From: an uncultured Planktomarina sp.
GTDB taxonomy: Bacteria; Pseudomonadota; Alphaproteobacteria; Rhodobacterales; Rhodobacteraceae
Assembly: GCA_913047725.1 (NCBI GenBank)
Contig: CAJWTH010000002.1
Location: forward strand, 1 to 59,919
DNA length: 59,919 nucleotides
Direction of reading: 5' to 3'
Made by a program: the position numbers and the translations under genes. Below the pieces are notes generated by a model. The model was not told the DNA's origin. It saw only the letters and a program-made list of their open reading frames with translations, and did not search any database. Shown here in pieces: positions 8,267-16,209 of the stretch (positions are counted from its first letter, which is position 1; each line of letters begins with the position of its first letter).

Positions 8267-9611
8267 TCAACAATAGGTGTTCGCGTTCCCAGGGTGAGAT
8301 TACCTGAAGAAATTCACTGTATTCGGTGCGCTTCACAATTGAATAAACTCGAGCAAACTCAGGGTCTAAAACTTTATGAAGTTTCTTCGCATTATCAAAT
8401 AGATCTAGTGCGGTAAAAAGATCATAAGGAATTTCTTCTTCACCATCATAGGCATCACCCCGGTATTGTTTGTCGGGTCGATCCTGATCTTCCAAGCCCA
8501 GATAACAGCAAGCCAAAGACGCAGCGATCCCCAGATATGGATTGCAATCCATACCTGCCAAACGATTTTCAATCCGACGGGCTTGGGGGTCAGAGAGAGG
8601 GATGCGGATGCCCGTCGTGCGATTGTCCCGGGCCCACTCCAAATTAATAGGCGCCGCGTGATCTTTAACATATCGGCGATAGCTATTCACATAGGGTGCA
8701 AGCATTGCGATCGCTGAGGGGAGGTGGTTTTGAAGGCCTGCGATCATATGGTAAAATACATCTGTTTCCCCACCTTGTGGTCCAACAAATATATTCTGCC
8801 CATCGGCATCTAGGAATGAGTGATGGATATGCATTGCTGAGCCTGGCTCTTCTGCGATTGGCTTTGCCATGAAGGTGGCAAAGCAGTCGTGTTTGAGTGC
8901 TGCCTCTCTTATAAGCCGCTTAAAATAGAAAACCTCATCTGCCAGCTTGACTGGGTCTCCATGCCTGAGGTTAATCTCGACTTGTCCCGCTCCACCCTCC
9001 TGGGTGATCCCATCAATTTCAAAACCCTGTGCCTCGGCAAAGTCATAAATATCGTCGATAACTGGTCCATATTCGTCTACCGCTGACATCGAATAAGCCT
9101 GCCGGGCTGCGGCTGGCCGACCACTGCGCCCCATCATCGGTGTAATCGGTTGCGCTGGATCAATGTTGCGGGCAACTAAAAAAAACTCCATCTCTGGCGC
9201 CACTATGGGTTCCAACCCTTTTTCACGGAAGAGGTTAACCACGCGTTTTAGTACATTTCGTGGTGACGTTGGAATGGGTTCATCATCGCGACCAAAAGCA
9301 TCATGAATAACTTGGAGAGTTATATCGGCTGTCCATGGTGCGGCAGTTGCTGTGTCCAAGTCTGGTCTCAAGACCATGTCAGGCTCCACCCACCCTTCGT
9401 CCCCAGCCGCTTCAGCCCAGCCACCAGTAAGCGTCTGCAGGAAGATTGAGTTAGGTAAATAAAAGTGATTTTGTTTGGCGAACTTAGACGCCGGAACGGC
9501 CTTACCTCGGGCCACCCCTGGGAGGTCTGAGATAATACATTCCACTTCGTCGAGTGCCCGACCTTTAATGTAGGCCTGAGCTGCCTCAGGCAAATTGTCT
9601 TTCCAGTTCAT
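8259..9611 (-). CDS. Glutamine synthetase family protein, gamma-glutamylputrescine synthetase (PuuA)-like
   Basis: A 450-residue member of the glutamine synthetase superfamily. The metal/substrate motifs APEMEFFLV (about 148-156), GAGQVEINLRHGDP (about 217-230), the HIHHSF segment and NRTTGIRIP (about 336-344) are recognisable. In PuuA-type members ATP drives ligation of glutamate to an amine rather than ammonia, starting polyamine breakdown. Genome context, not sequence alone, supports that function: the oxidase that would act on the product overlaps it downstream by eight bases, and the amidotransferase overlaps its start by four bases. A second, shorter paralogue lies just upstream. The specific amine (putrescine, spermidine, ethanolamine or another) cannot be decided. 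Confidence 0.88.
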   Translation of the reverse strand: MNWKDNLPEAAQAYIKGRALDEVECIISDLPGVARGKAVPASKFAKQNHFYLPNSIFLQTLTGGWAEAAGDEGWVEPDMVLRPDLDTATAAPWTADITLQVIHDAFGRDDEPIPTSPRNVLKRVVNLFREKGLEPIVAPEMEFFLVARNIDPAQPITPMMGRSGRPAAARQAYSMSAVDEYGPVIDDIYDFAEAQGFEIDGITQEGGAGQVEINLRHGDPVKLADEVFYFKRLIREAALKHDCFATFMAKPIAEEPGSAMHIHHSFLDADGQNIFVGPQGGETDVFYHMIAGLQNHLPSAIAMLAPYVNSYRRYVKDHAAPINLEWARDNRTTGIRIPLSDPQARRIENRLAGMDCNPYLGIAASLACCYLGLEDQDRPDKQYRGDAYDGEEEIPYDLFTALDLFDNAKKLHKVLDPEFARVYSIVKRTEYSEFLQVISPWEREHLLLNV

Positions 9612-10309
9612 GTAACTACCTCAGGCTTGAAGATACCCCTAAAAAAGGAAGCAATATCACTTGCAATAACATTGTCATGGGTTGGAGCTTTGGTCAATTT
9701 ATCGGCACGGGCCATTAGGTGAGGTGGGTAGGTAGTATCGCTGCGTCGAGCAATTATATAATCAGAAATAATTGAATTGTTCATTTCGGGGTGTGGTTGA
9801 ATCGTATAAGCGCGGCTGCCATAAATTAAGCCAGCATTTTGACAAAAACTATTGCTCGCAATTACGCTTGCACCATCGGGTAGCTCTACAATTTGATCTT
9901 GGTGCCAGGCGTTCAGTGATATCTCTCCATGGCCTCCAAAGACATAATCTTGATGCCCAATAGCCCACCCACCATCAAATTTTTCTACTTTGCCACCAAG
10001 AGCCTGAGCGATTGCCTGATGGCCAAAGCATACGCCGACCATAGGGCGTGTGCTGGCGTAGATATTGTTTATGAACTCTTTGAGTGGCGCGATGAAGGGG
10101 AGATCTTCATAAATGCCATGTTTCGACCCCGTGATTAGCCAGCCTTCTGCATCAGTAGGTGAGGCAGGGAAATCACCATCTACCACATTCCAAGTCTGAT
10201 ACTTAAAGCCATGGCCTTCTAAAAAAGTTGAAAACATAGTATCATAATTGCCGTGATTATCTTTTACATTTTCTGGTGGGTAACCACAATTTAATATACC
10301 GATTAGCAT
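9608..10309 (-). CDS. Type 1 (class I) glutamine amidotransferase-like hydrolase
   Basis: A triad-type glutamine amidotransferase domain with Cys94 in GVCFGHQ and His173/Glu175 in QPHPEM. In the operon it would be expected to hydrolyse a gamma-glutamyl amide and release glutamate, the role PuuD has in E. coli. However, it belongs to the GuaA-like class I group rather than the peptidase C26 group that contains PuuD, so the analogy is functional only. The start was set at the ATG ending at 10309, where GAAAGAGA lies just upstream. A longer frame from 10405 would add 32 residues without family resemblance and overlap the previous gene. The stop overlaps the next ligase start by four bases. Confidence 0.85.
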   Translation of the reverse strand: MLIGILNCGYPPENVKDNHGNYDTMFSTFLEGHGFKYQTWNVVDGDFPASPTDAEGWLITGSKHGIYEDLPFIAPLKEFINNIYASTRPMVGVCFGHQAIAQALGGKVEKFDGGWAIGHQDYVFGGHGEISLNAWHQDQIVELPDGASVIASNSFCQNAGLIYGSRAYTIQPHPEMNNSIISDYIIARRSDTTYPPHLMARADKLTKAPTHDNVIASDIASFFRGIFKPEVVT

Positions 10310-10370
10310 AGATTTCTCTTTCAGATTTTGTGTCAATCTAGGCTTGAAAAATGAATTTGAAAAGAGATGA

Positions 10371-11648
10371 TTAAGCAGTATCAATAAGTGCCAGGAGCGT
10401 GTCATGATCTGACATCTGGCTAAAAAGTGTAAATTCCTGGGCTTTAGTGGCGGCCAGATTTTGTAAAATTACTTCCGAAAAGAAACCACTTATTGGTGAA
10501 TGGTTTATCGCCTCAATCGCTTCTGGTAAGTTTTTCAGCAATTCTGAGGAGAGGTTGGGTTTTTTGTAGGCGTTACCGGTTGTGGGCTCAGGTGGTTTTA
10601 TCTTAGATTTCACTCCCTGCAATGCAGCACTGAAGATGGCCGTAAATAGCAAGTAGGGATTGGCATCGCCTCCAGCCACGCGGTGCTCAATTCTAGTTGA
10701 GGCCGTGTTGCCGCCTGGAATGCGAATGGCGACGGTGCGGTTTTCAAAACCCCAAGTTGCAGATGTTGGGGCGTGTGCTCCAGATACAAAGCGGTTGTAG
10801 CTGTTTATGTATGGCGCAAAAAATAGAGTACTTGCGGAAAAGCTATTCAAACATCCGGCAACTGCTGACATAAGAACACCTTCATCACAAAATATATTCT
10901 CACCCGCATGATTTAATACCGAAAAATGAGTGTGAAGGCCGTTGCCACTTTCAGTTGCAAATGGCTTAGCCATAAAGGTAGCGGCCATGCCGTGGTTGCG
11001 TGCTGTTCCTTTAATAAGTTCCTTAAGTAAGATCACATTGTCCGCAATGTGGAGCGCGGGTCCGTGTTTCATTGTTACCTCAAATTGCCCGACACCCGCT
11101 TCCGCAGTGACGGCCAAATGGCCAAGCCCCATTACTTTGGCACTATTTGTGATATCGTCAAAAAATGCATCAAAACTATCCAACTCTCTTAGGGAAAGTA
11201 CTTCAGTACTGGATAGGCGGCGGCCAGTTTTTGGATTTATTGGCGGCGCTAAGTTGCCACCATCTTCGAGTAAAAAAAACTCTAATTCGCATGCGGCAAT
11301 GACTTGCCAGCCACGTGCCTCAAATTCGCCAAGAACACTGCTAAGTGCGACGCGGGGGTCCCCGGCAAAGGGAGTGCCGTCGTCATGTTGCATAGTCCGA
11401 AGGTCCAAATGTGCGTCACCCGAAACCCATGGAAGAGGAATGAGATCTCGGTCGGTAGGGACCATGATCCCATCTTGATCACCACTTTTAAATACGAGTG
11501 GTGAACCGTCTATGTCAGAACCAAAAATGTCTACATTCAGAGCTGAGAGGGGCATGCGCATTTCCTTGGCAGCCATAGAAGCTGCAACGCGCTTTCCCCT
11601 CAACTGGCCGTTTAAGTCAACTGCAGCAATCCTCAGGGACTTGCTCAT
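10371..11648 (-). CDS. Second glutamine synthetase family protein (gamma-glutamyl-amine ligase-like)
   Basis: A second glutamine-synthetase-fold ligase, 425 residues, clearly diverged from its neighbour. Recognisable catalytic segments are ACELEFFLLED (about 129-139), GVGQFEVTMKHGP (about 195-207), HTHFSVL (about 249-255) and NRTVAIRIPGG (about 306-316). It starts directly with AAVDLNGQLRGKRV and lacks part of the N-terminal domain seen in the 450-residue copy. Two such ligases in one operon suggest two amine substrates or a hetero-oligomer (inference). It sits between the transporter permeases (start overlapping the upstream permease by four bases, ATGA) and the amidotransferase (61 bases), so it is first among the enzymes after the importer. 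Confidence 0.86.
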   Translation of the reverse strand: MSKSLRIAAVDLNGQLRGKRVAASMAAKEMRMPLSALNVDIFGSDIDGSPLVFKSGDQDGIMVPTDRDLIPLPWVSGDAHLDLRTMQHDDGTPFAGDPRVALSSVLGEFEARGWQVIAACELEFFLLEDGGNLAPPINPKTGRRLSSTEVLSLRELDSFDAFFDDITNSAKVMGLGHLAVTAEAGVGQFEVTMKHGPALHIADNVILLKELIKGTARNHGMAATFMAKPFATESGNGLHTHFSVLNHAGENIFCDEGVLMSAVAGCLNSFSASTLFFAPYINSYNRFVSGAHAPTSATWGFENRTVAIRIPGGNTASTRIEHRVAGGDANPYLLFTAIFSAALQGVKSKIKPPEPTTGNAYKKPNLSSELLKNLPEAIEAINHSPISGFFSEVILQNLAATKAQEFTLFSQMSDHDTLLALIDTA

Positions 11649-12448
11649 CTAATGACCTGTGGTCGATAGCGCAGGCGGGGACGCACATCTTTTGGGAGGT
11701 GGCGATTTAGTCGGTTATTGATTATTCCAAATAGCCCAATGATCACGAGTGTAAGAAGTATAAAGTAGAAGGCCAGAATGGGATAAGGTACAAAGGGATT
11801 GAAAGTCTTATCGGCAAAATATCTCGCATAGTATAACGCATCACCACGCTGTTGCCACGCTGGGAACCCGGAAAAGAAAACCAGCGTTGTGGCATGAAAT
11901 AGAAAAATAGCTTCGTTCACATATGCCGGCCATGCCAGTCGCATTGTCGTGGGCCAAATAATTCGAATGAACTTCTTCCAGCCAGCCATGCCATAGGCAT
12001 CAGCGGCCTCGACCTCACCCTTCGGAATGGAGCGCAGCGCCCCATAAAAAATTTCTGCTGAGTACGCGGCAGTATTGAGAATAAGGACTACTAGTGCGCC
12101 TACTTGTGCGGCTGTAAGCCAGGGTAAAATTCCCTTCTGCTTCAGGCGTAAAAAAATAAAATAGGCTAAGAAAAATTGGATAAATAGGGGGGAACCCCTA
12201 AACACCAAAATAAACCACTCTGCCGGTTTGCGGATTGTGGGATTGGGACTTGCCTTGGCGAGGGCAACTCCATTGGCAATAAAAAAACCAATGAGAAGTG
12301 CCACGGCGCCAAAGTAAATATTCCAGAGCAGGCCTGAGCCAATCAGAGTGAAATGTTGGCACAGCGTAAACTCAATTTTGGGTAATAGCCGGCTACCATA
12401 GCCAAGTGACCGAAGCCCATAATCTATAATTGTTTGTGTACAGCTCAT
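11645..12448 (-). CDS. ABC transporter permease, polar amino acid (HisM) type
   Basis: A 267-residue inner-membrane permease of the HisMQ/ArtMQ family. Hydrophobic segments are separated by the cytoplasmic EAA loop, visible as EVEAADAYGMAGWKKFIRII (about 164-183), which contacts the ATPase. It forms a heterodimeric channel with the permease encoded just upstream; their genes overlap by four bases (ATGA). The start of the ligase gene overlaps its end in the same way, so transporter and catabolic genes are one transcription unit. The family imports basic or polar amino acids and opines. Since the downstream enzymes act on amines, the imported solute may be a cationic amine or amino acid (inference). 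Confidence 0.9.
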   Translation of the reverse strand: MSCTQTIIDYGLRSLGYGSRLLPKIEFTLCQHFTLIGSGLLWNIYFGAVALLIGFFIANGVALAKASPNPTIRKPAEWFILVFRGSPLFIQFFLAYFIFLRLKQKGILPWLTAAQVGALVVLILNTAAYSAEIFYGALRSIPKGEVEAADAYGMAGWKKFIRIIWPTTMRLAWPAYVNEAIFLFHATTLVFFSGFPAWQQRGDALYYARYFADKTFNPFVPYPILAFYFILLTLVIIGLFGIINNRLNRHLPKDVRPRLRYRPQVIR

Positions 12449-13329
12449 GCGTCACTTCCCAAAGTACCCTGCCCATGGGAAAGTCTTTTAGTTAAGCGCT
12501 GAAGAATAATTTCAGAGAGTTTCGTGAAGGCTAAGTAGAACACCATTAGAAATAAAAAGTAGTACATGCGCAAATCCCCGTGCGGGTAGGCAGAAAACTT
12601 GGCTAATTGGGTTCCGCCAAGTTCGCGCGCCCAATAAACGATATCTTCAATTCCGAGAAGGAAAAGTAGGGGAGTGGCCTTTATCAAAACCATCCAGAGA
12701 TTTGAGAGACCTGGCAGTGCATAAATCCACATTTGTGGGACTAATATGCGCCAAAAAACTTGTCTTTGGTTCATGCCATAGGACTGGCCAGTTTCTATTT
12801 GTGCTTTTGGCACGGCGCGCATTGCGCCGTAGAGGACGTTCGCGGCAAAGGCTCCAAAGACAATGGTAAACGTTAGTACAGCAGTAAAAAATCCGTAAAG
12901 ATCATGCACATATTGCGGTGCTGTTCCTAGCGGTAGTTTGGCAGATTGGCACACAATGAAATCGCTTCCTTGGCGAATTGGTTCGGACCAATCTGGACAA
13001 AAGACTTGGTGGCGCACCCACTCAAACCCCTGGTCTAAAGCAATCACAAAGAAAAGAAAAAATGCAATATCTGGCACACCCCTTACTATGGATATGTAAA
13101 TTTTCCCCAGCCACCGCAGTAAGAAAAACTTAGACTGTGCGAGTGTCGCCCCACCAAAACCAAATGCAAGAGCTGCAGGCCCAGTAATGGCCAGTAAGCC
13201 CAATACTGTTCCAAAAGAATAATAAAATAGAAAGTGTTTGCCTGTGGTTAGGTAGCAGCTAAGCCATGGGAGACTGGCAAGAGTACTTGGATCTGAGCAG
13301 AAGCTGAAAATCGTATAAACCCCCGGCAC
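12445..13329 (-). CDS. ABC transporter permease, polar amino acid (HisQ) type
   Basis: A 294-residue permease of the HisMQ family, partner of the following permease. The EAA loop reads QIETGQSYGMNQRQVFWRIL (about 186-205). Several membrane segments are evident, and a long non-membrane loop with two cysteines (about 112-150) lies between the early ones; that loop is also found in related roseobacter proteins as I remember them. The start used is GTG at 13329; no ATG or strong ribosome binding site is nearby, so the exact start is uncertain by a few codons. A strong stem-loop (13379-13407) lies between the binding-protein gene and this gene and may lower its expression relative to the binding protein. 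Confidence 0.88.
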   Translation of the reverse strand: MPGVYTIFSFCSDPSTLASLPWLSCYLTTGKHFLFYYSFGTVLGLLAITGPAALAFGFGGATLAQSKFFLLRWLGKIYISIVRGVPDIAFFLFFVIALDQGFEWVRHQVFCPDWSEPIRQGSDFIVCQSAKLPLGTAPQYVHDLYGFFTAVLTFTIVFGAFAANVLYGAMRAVPKAQIETGQSYGMNQRQVFWRILVPQMWIYALPGLSNLWMVLIKATPLLFLLGIEDIVYWARELGGTQLAKFSAYPHGDLRMYYFLFLMVFYLAFTKLSEIILQRLTKRLSHGQGTLGSDA

Positions 13330-13378
13330 TGGTGCTATTTTATAGCCTGATAAATATTATTGAAAGGTAGCTAAACAG

Positions 13379-13407
13379 GAGGGGCAAAGATTAACCCTTT
13401 GCCCCTC
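13379..13407 (-). promoter_or_regulatory. Intercistronic stem-loop between binding-protein and permease genes
   Basis: A near-perfect inverted repeat: GAGGGGCAAAG on the minus strand (bases 13407-13397) pairs with the complementary arm at 13389-13379, eleven pairs around a seven-base loop. It lies 14 bases after the end of the substrate-binding-protein gene. On the minus strand it is followed by TCCTGTTTAGC rather than a run of T, so it looks more like a leaky terminator or an mRNA 3'-end stabiliser than a full terminator. Such hairpins are known in binding-protein-dependent transport operons, where they keep the binding protein in excess over membrane components. Confidence 0.75.
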
Positions 13408-13421
13408 AGTAATAATTTTAT

Positions 13422-14141
13422 TTATGGAAATGGTTGGCCAACTTCCCATTTGACGATCAGAGCGTTAAGCGTTCCGTCTGCCTTCATTGACTTGATCGCA
13501 GCACTGAACTTGTCGCGTAAATCATTATCAGATTCACGCACACCCATGCCTACGCCACCACCGATGAATTCCTGCTTTTCTAGCATTACCAGGCCTGCAT
13601 CCTCTGCGGCTATTGGCGCAACATAATTCAAATCTGCCAAAACTGCATCTGCCTCGCCGTTTCTGACTGCAGAAATGGTTTCTTCTGGTGTCGCAAATTC
13701 AACTAAAGTAACCCCAGGTAACGCTGCTGCAAAAGCTGCTTGTATGGTATTTACCTGAGCAGCAATAACGGCGCCAGATAGATTAACATCAGCTGAGAGC
13801 GCGACGTAGGCAGACGGTTCTGGTAGCGTATACTCTTCTGTAAAATCAATTACGCTATCACGTTCGGCTGTCACTGACATGCCCGCTATAATGGTATCGT
13901 AGTTCCCGGATACTAGATTTGGGATTATGCTATCCCAATCATTAACAACCCAAGCACATGTGAGGGATGCACGTGCGCACAGTTCGTCACCTAATTCGCG
14001 CTCAAATCCATCAACTTCACCAGCGTCATTGATGAAATTATACGGTGGGTATGCGCCCTCTGTACCCATGCGGATGGTATCGGCAAAAGACATGCCCGCA
14101 GTAATCGCCATTGCGGCGGCAGTTAAGATCAGCTTTTTCAT
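13422..14141 (-). CDS. Periplasmic substrate-binding protein, polar amino acid ABC importer (family 3)
   Basis: A 239-residue periplasmic solute-binding protein. Residues 1-20 form a clear Sec signal peptide (Lys-Lys, hydrophobic core, cleavage after SFA). The mature start DTIRMGTEGAYPPYNF is diagnostic of the family 3 amino-acid-binding fold, followed by GFERELGDELC, a ligand-binding SVTAERDSVIDF segment (about 107-118) and the C-terminal lobe. Two cysteines (in DELCARASLTCAWV) could form a disulfide, as in lysine/arginine/ornithine-binding proteins. The best ribosome binding site of the operon, AAGGAG, precedes its ATG by seven bases, and a stem-loop follows the gene; both fit high expression. 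The ligand is unknown. Confidence 0.92.
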   Translation of the reverse strand: MKKLILTAAAMAITAGMSFADTIRMGTEGAYPPYNFINDAGEVDGFERELGDELCARASLTCAWVVNDWDSIIPNLVSGNYDTIIAGMSVTAERDSVIDFTEEYTLPEPSAYVALSADVNLSGAVIAAQVNTIQAAFAAALPGVTLVEFATPEETISAVRNGEADAVLADLNYVAPIAAEDAGLVMLEKQEFIGGGVGMGVRESDNDLRDKFSAAIKSMKADGTLNALIVKWEVGQPFP

Positions 14142-14174
14142 GGTTATCTCCTTAAAATGAGTTGCTGAGTATGT

Positions 14175-14948
14175 TTAAGCTACAGCAGCAAGAAACTGCT
14201 GAAGCCGTTGTGATTTCGGTGCGCCAAATATCGCGCTGGGTGGTCCTTCTTCTTCTATTAAACCTAGATGCAAAAATATAATATGGTCTGCCACATCCCG
14301 TGCCAGTGCCATGTCGTGTGTAACAATCAACATTGTCCGGCCTTCAGACGCAAGGTTTTTAATAACACGAACAACTTCCTGTTCAAGTTCGGGGTCAAGT
14401 GCAGATGTAGGCTCGTCAAATAACAGAGCTTGTGGCTCCATAGCGAGGGCTCTGGCTATTGCCGCCCGTTGTTGCTGTCCACCGGAGAGTTGCGCCGGAT
14501 ACGCATCACACTTCTCGCTAATCCCCACTTTTTCTAATAGGGCCCGAGCGCGCGCCTCCACGTCCGCCTTGTCTTGCTTTAGAACGGTAACTGGAGCCTC
14601 CATCACATTTTGTAAAATTGTCATGTGGGCCCAGAGATTAAATTGTTGAAACACCATGGAAAGGTTAGTGCGTAATCTGGTCACTTGAGATAAGTCAGCC
14701 GGCCTTCGGTCGTGACCTGAGCCTCGCCACTTCACTGGCTCACCCTGGAAGTGGATGGAACCCTCTTGGCTAGTTTCCAACATATTGCAGCAGCGAAGTA
14801 GGGTGGACTTCCCAGAACCTGACGACCCAATAAGGGCCACGACACTTCCACGTTCGGCGGTGATGTCGATGCCTTTGAGAACCTGCAAATCTCCATAAGA
14901 TTTATGCAGACCCCTGATGTCTATTACTGGTGAGGTTTCGTTTGGCAC
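14175..14948 (-). CDS. ABC transporter ATP-binding protein, polar amino acid type
   Basis: A 257-residue ATPase with Walker A GSSGSGKST (41-49), Q-loop QQF (101-103), signature LSGGQQQR (154-161), Walker B LLFDEP (175-180) and switch His211. Sequence and length match HisP/GlnQ-type subunits of amino acid importers. It is the first gene of the minus-strand operon. The start is GTG at 14948, supported by AAGGA six bases upstream. It is separated from the binding-protein gene by 33 bases. The promoter should lie in the short gap 14949-15027, but I could not identify convincing -35 and -10 boxes. Confidence 0.93.
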   Translation of the reverse strand: MPNETSPVIDIRGLHKSYGDLQVLKGIDITAERGSVVALIGSSGSGKSTLLRCCNMLETSQEGSIHFQGEPVKWRGSGHDRRPADLSQVTRLRTNLSMVFQQFNLWAHMTILQNVMEAPVTVLKQDKADVEARARALLEKVGISEKCDAYPAQLSGGQQQRAAIARALAMEPQALLFDEPTSALDPELEQEVVRVIKNLASEGRTMLIVTHDMALARDVADHIIFLHLGLIEEEGPPSAIFGAPKSQRLQQFLAAVA

Positions 14949-15027
14949 TTATATTCCTTAATAAGGTAAGTGATTATTAGTGCACAGAAGCTTTTTACGT
15001 ACAATCTAAAAGTGGGATTAATTAGCT

Positions 15028-15744
15028 TTAAGGGGCGACTGGCAGTGGATATTCCATGTAATCTTGCTCTGCAATACTGACCAACCCAAAGATTTGTAAA
15101 GTTTCTCGATCTTTTTCATCAATCCGTAGAATCGCTTTTTTTAAATTTTGAAACAAAATTTTTGCGTCGTTTTTTAATGAGGTGATGTAGGGAAGTGAAG
15201 GTGTCGGTGGCGTTGTAGTAACTACCTCAAGTTGTGATGCCTTATCCCAATCTCTGCACAAAAACTTCCAAGTAAGAGCATCAATGGCGGTAATATCAGC
15301 GACGCCTTCTGTTAAAGCCAGTGCCGATGCTGCGTGTCCTCCGGTACAAAGTTGGGATTTCCCGCTAATCCCAATAGATTGTGGGGCAGCCCAGCCTGAT
15401 TGAGATTGAGGCTCATTATATGCGAGTACAAAGTCATTTTTTTTGAGGTCAGGTGCTGACCCTTTACGTGCTAATATCACTGAGTGATAAAATCCTGGTG
15501 CGCAGTTCTCTATGTTGTTGTCAGGGGTGGCAATTAGCTTGACGTATCCACGTAAGCTTGCCCGAAATGGTAGGCCACATGTCTGAGAAAAAAACAGCTC
15601 TGGGTTCAACCAGTCTGACAGAAGGTTGTCACTGTGTCTGGTGAGTGCAGGGGCGCTAGGCATCAAGTCGCGGAATGCCTGCCATAGTCGTTGATGTGCT
15701 TGGTAATTTTTTGAGACATCATACATGGGCAGGTGTGCTATCAC
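15028..15744 (-). CDS. PhnD-like phosphate/phosphonate-type substrate-binding protein without signal peptide
   Basis: A 238-residue protein with the fold signature of the PhnD/SsuA/transferrin periplasmic-binding superfamily: a start resembling MIAHLPMYD, a TCGLPF segment (about 55-60), a PQSQSGW segment (about 111-117) and AVxAIDALTW (ITAIDALTW, about 149-157). In binding proteins of this type the S-x-S-G-W and DALTW segments contact the ligand. No signal peptide or lipobox is visible and no permease or ATPase is adjacent, so a transport role is doubtful; a cytoplasmic ligand-binding role is possible. It is three bases downstream of the TerB-like gene, so the two are probably co-transcribed. 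Its function is unknown. Confidence 0.78.
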   Translation of the reverse strand: MIAHLPMYDVSKNYQAHQRLWQAFRDLMPSAPALTRHSDNLLSDWLNPELFFSQTCGLPFRASLRGYVKLIATPDNNIENCAPGFYHSVILARKGSAPDLKKNDFVLAYNEPQSQSGWAAPQSIGISGKSQLCTGGHAASALALTEGVADITAIDALTWKFLCRDWDKASQLEVVTTTPPTPSLPYITSLKNDAKILFQNLKKAILRIDEKDRETLQIFGLVSIAEQDYMEYPLPVAP

Positions 15745-15747
15745 TTG

Positions 15748-16167
15748 TTAGGCCTCTTTTCGGGCGATTGCACTGTCTCGATCATTGACACCTAACAGGC
15801 TCGCCAACAGGCGCATTAATGCGTCCTCCTCATGGTCACGTTCTCCGTCAGCTAAAACAACTTGCCAGAGGGCACGTACAACTTCAAAGCGATCCTCATA
15901 AGGAACTGCGTCTTTGATTGCTCTGGTAAACCTGACTGTATCAGGGGCGTCTGCTTCCAGAGCCTCGGCGTGACTGCGCAACGATGAAGCCTCTGTGGGT
16001 GACAAGCCATAAAGGATGCTCAGAATTGCGTCAATTCTTTCACATTCAGCTATCGCGTAATCATCGTCAGATTTTGCAATTCGCACCATCAGCGCGGCCA
16101 TAGCCTGCTTTGCATCAATCTCGTCATTGCTGCCTAATGGCTTACGCGAAAATAAATTCGAAAACAT
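15748..16167 (-). CDS. TerB/DjlA-N-like alpha-helical domain protein
   Basis: A 139-residue acidic protein matching the TerB (tellurite-resistance B, co-chaperone DjlA N-terminal-like) domain family. Paired acidic helices are visible as KSDDDYAIAECERI (about 32-45) and VLADGERDHEEDALMRLLASL (split over about 109-129), the metal-binding-like carboxylates of this all-helical domain. The family name comes from tellurite operons, but isolated TerB proteins in alphaproteobacteria have no shown tellurite role, and none of the other ter genes is present. It lies between pyrG (42 bases upstream) and the PhnD-like gene (three bases). Function unknown. Confidence 0.8.
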   Translation of the reverse strand: MFSNLFSRKPLGSNDEIDAKQAMAALMVRIAKSDDDYAIAECERIDAILSILYGLSPTEASSLRSHAEALEADAPDTVRFTRAIKDAVPYEDRFEVVRALWQVVLADGERDHEEDALMRLLASLLGVNDRDSAIARKEA

Positions 16168-16209
16168 TTTAACCTCTACGATAAATTAAGTTATTATAGG
16201 TTTGAACTG

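Noticed and set aside
10942-11478. A 178-codon open frame on the plus strand
   Set aside because: It lies wholly inside the second glutamine-synthetase-family gene on the other strand, has no recognisable domain and is low in membrane or catalytic motifs; it is a shadow frame.
15748-16167. Tellurite resistance determinant
   Set aside because: Only a single TerB-like domain is present, without terA, terC, terD or terZ; the name would mislead about function.
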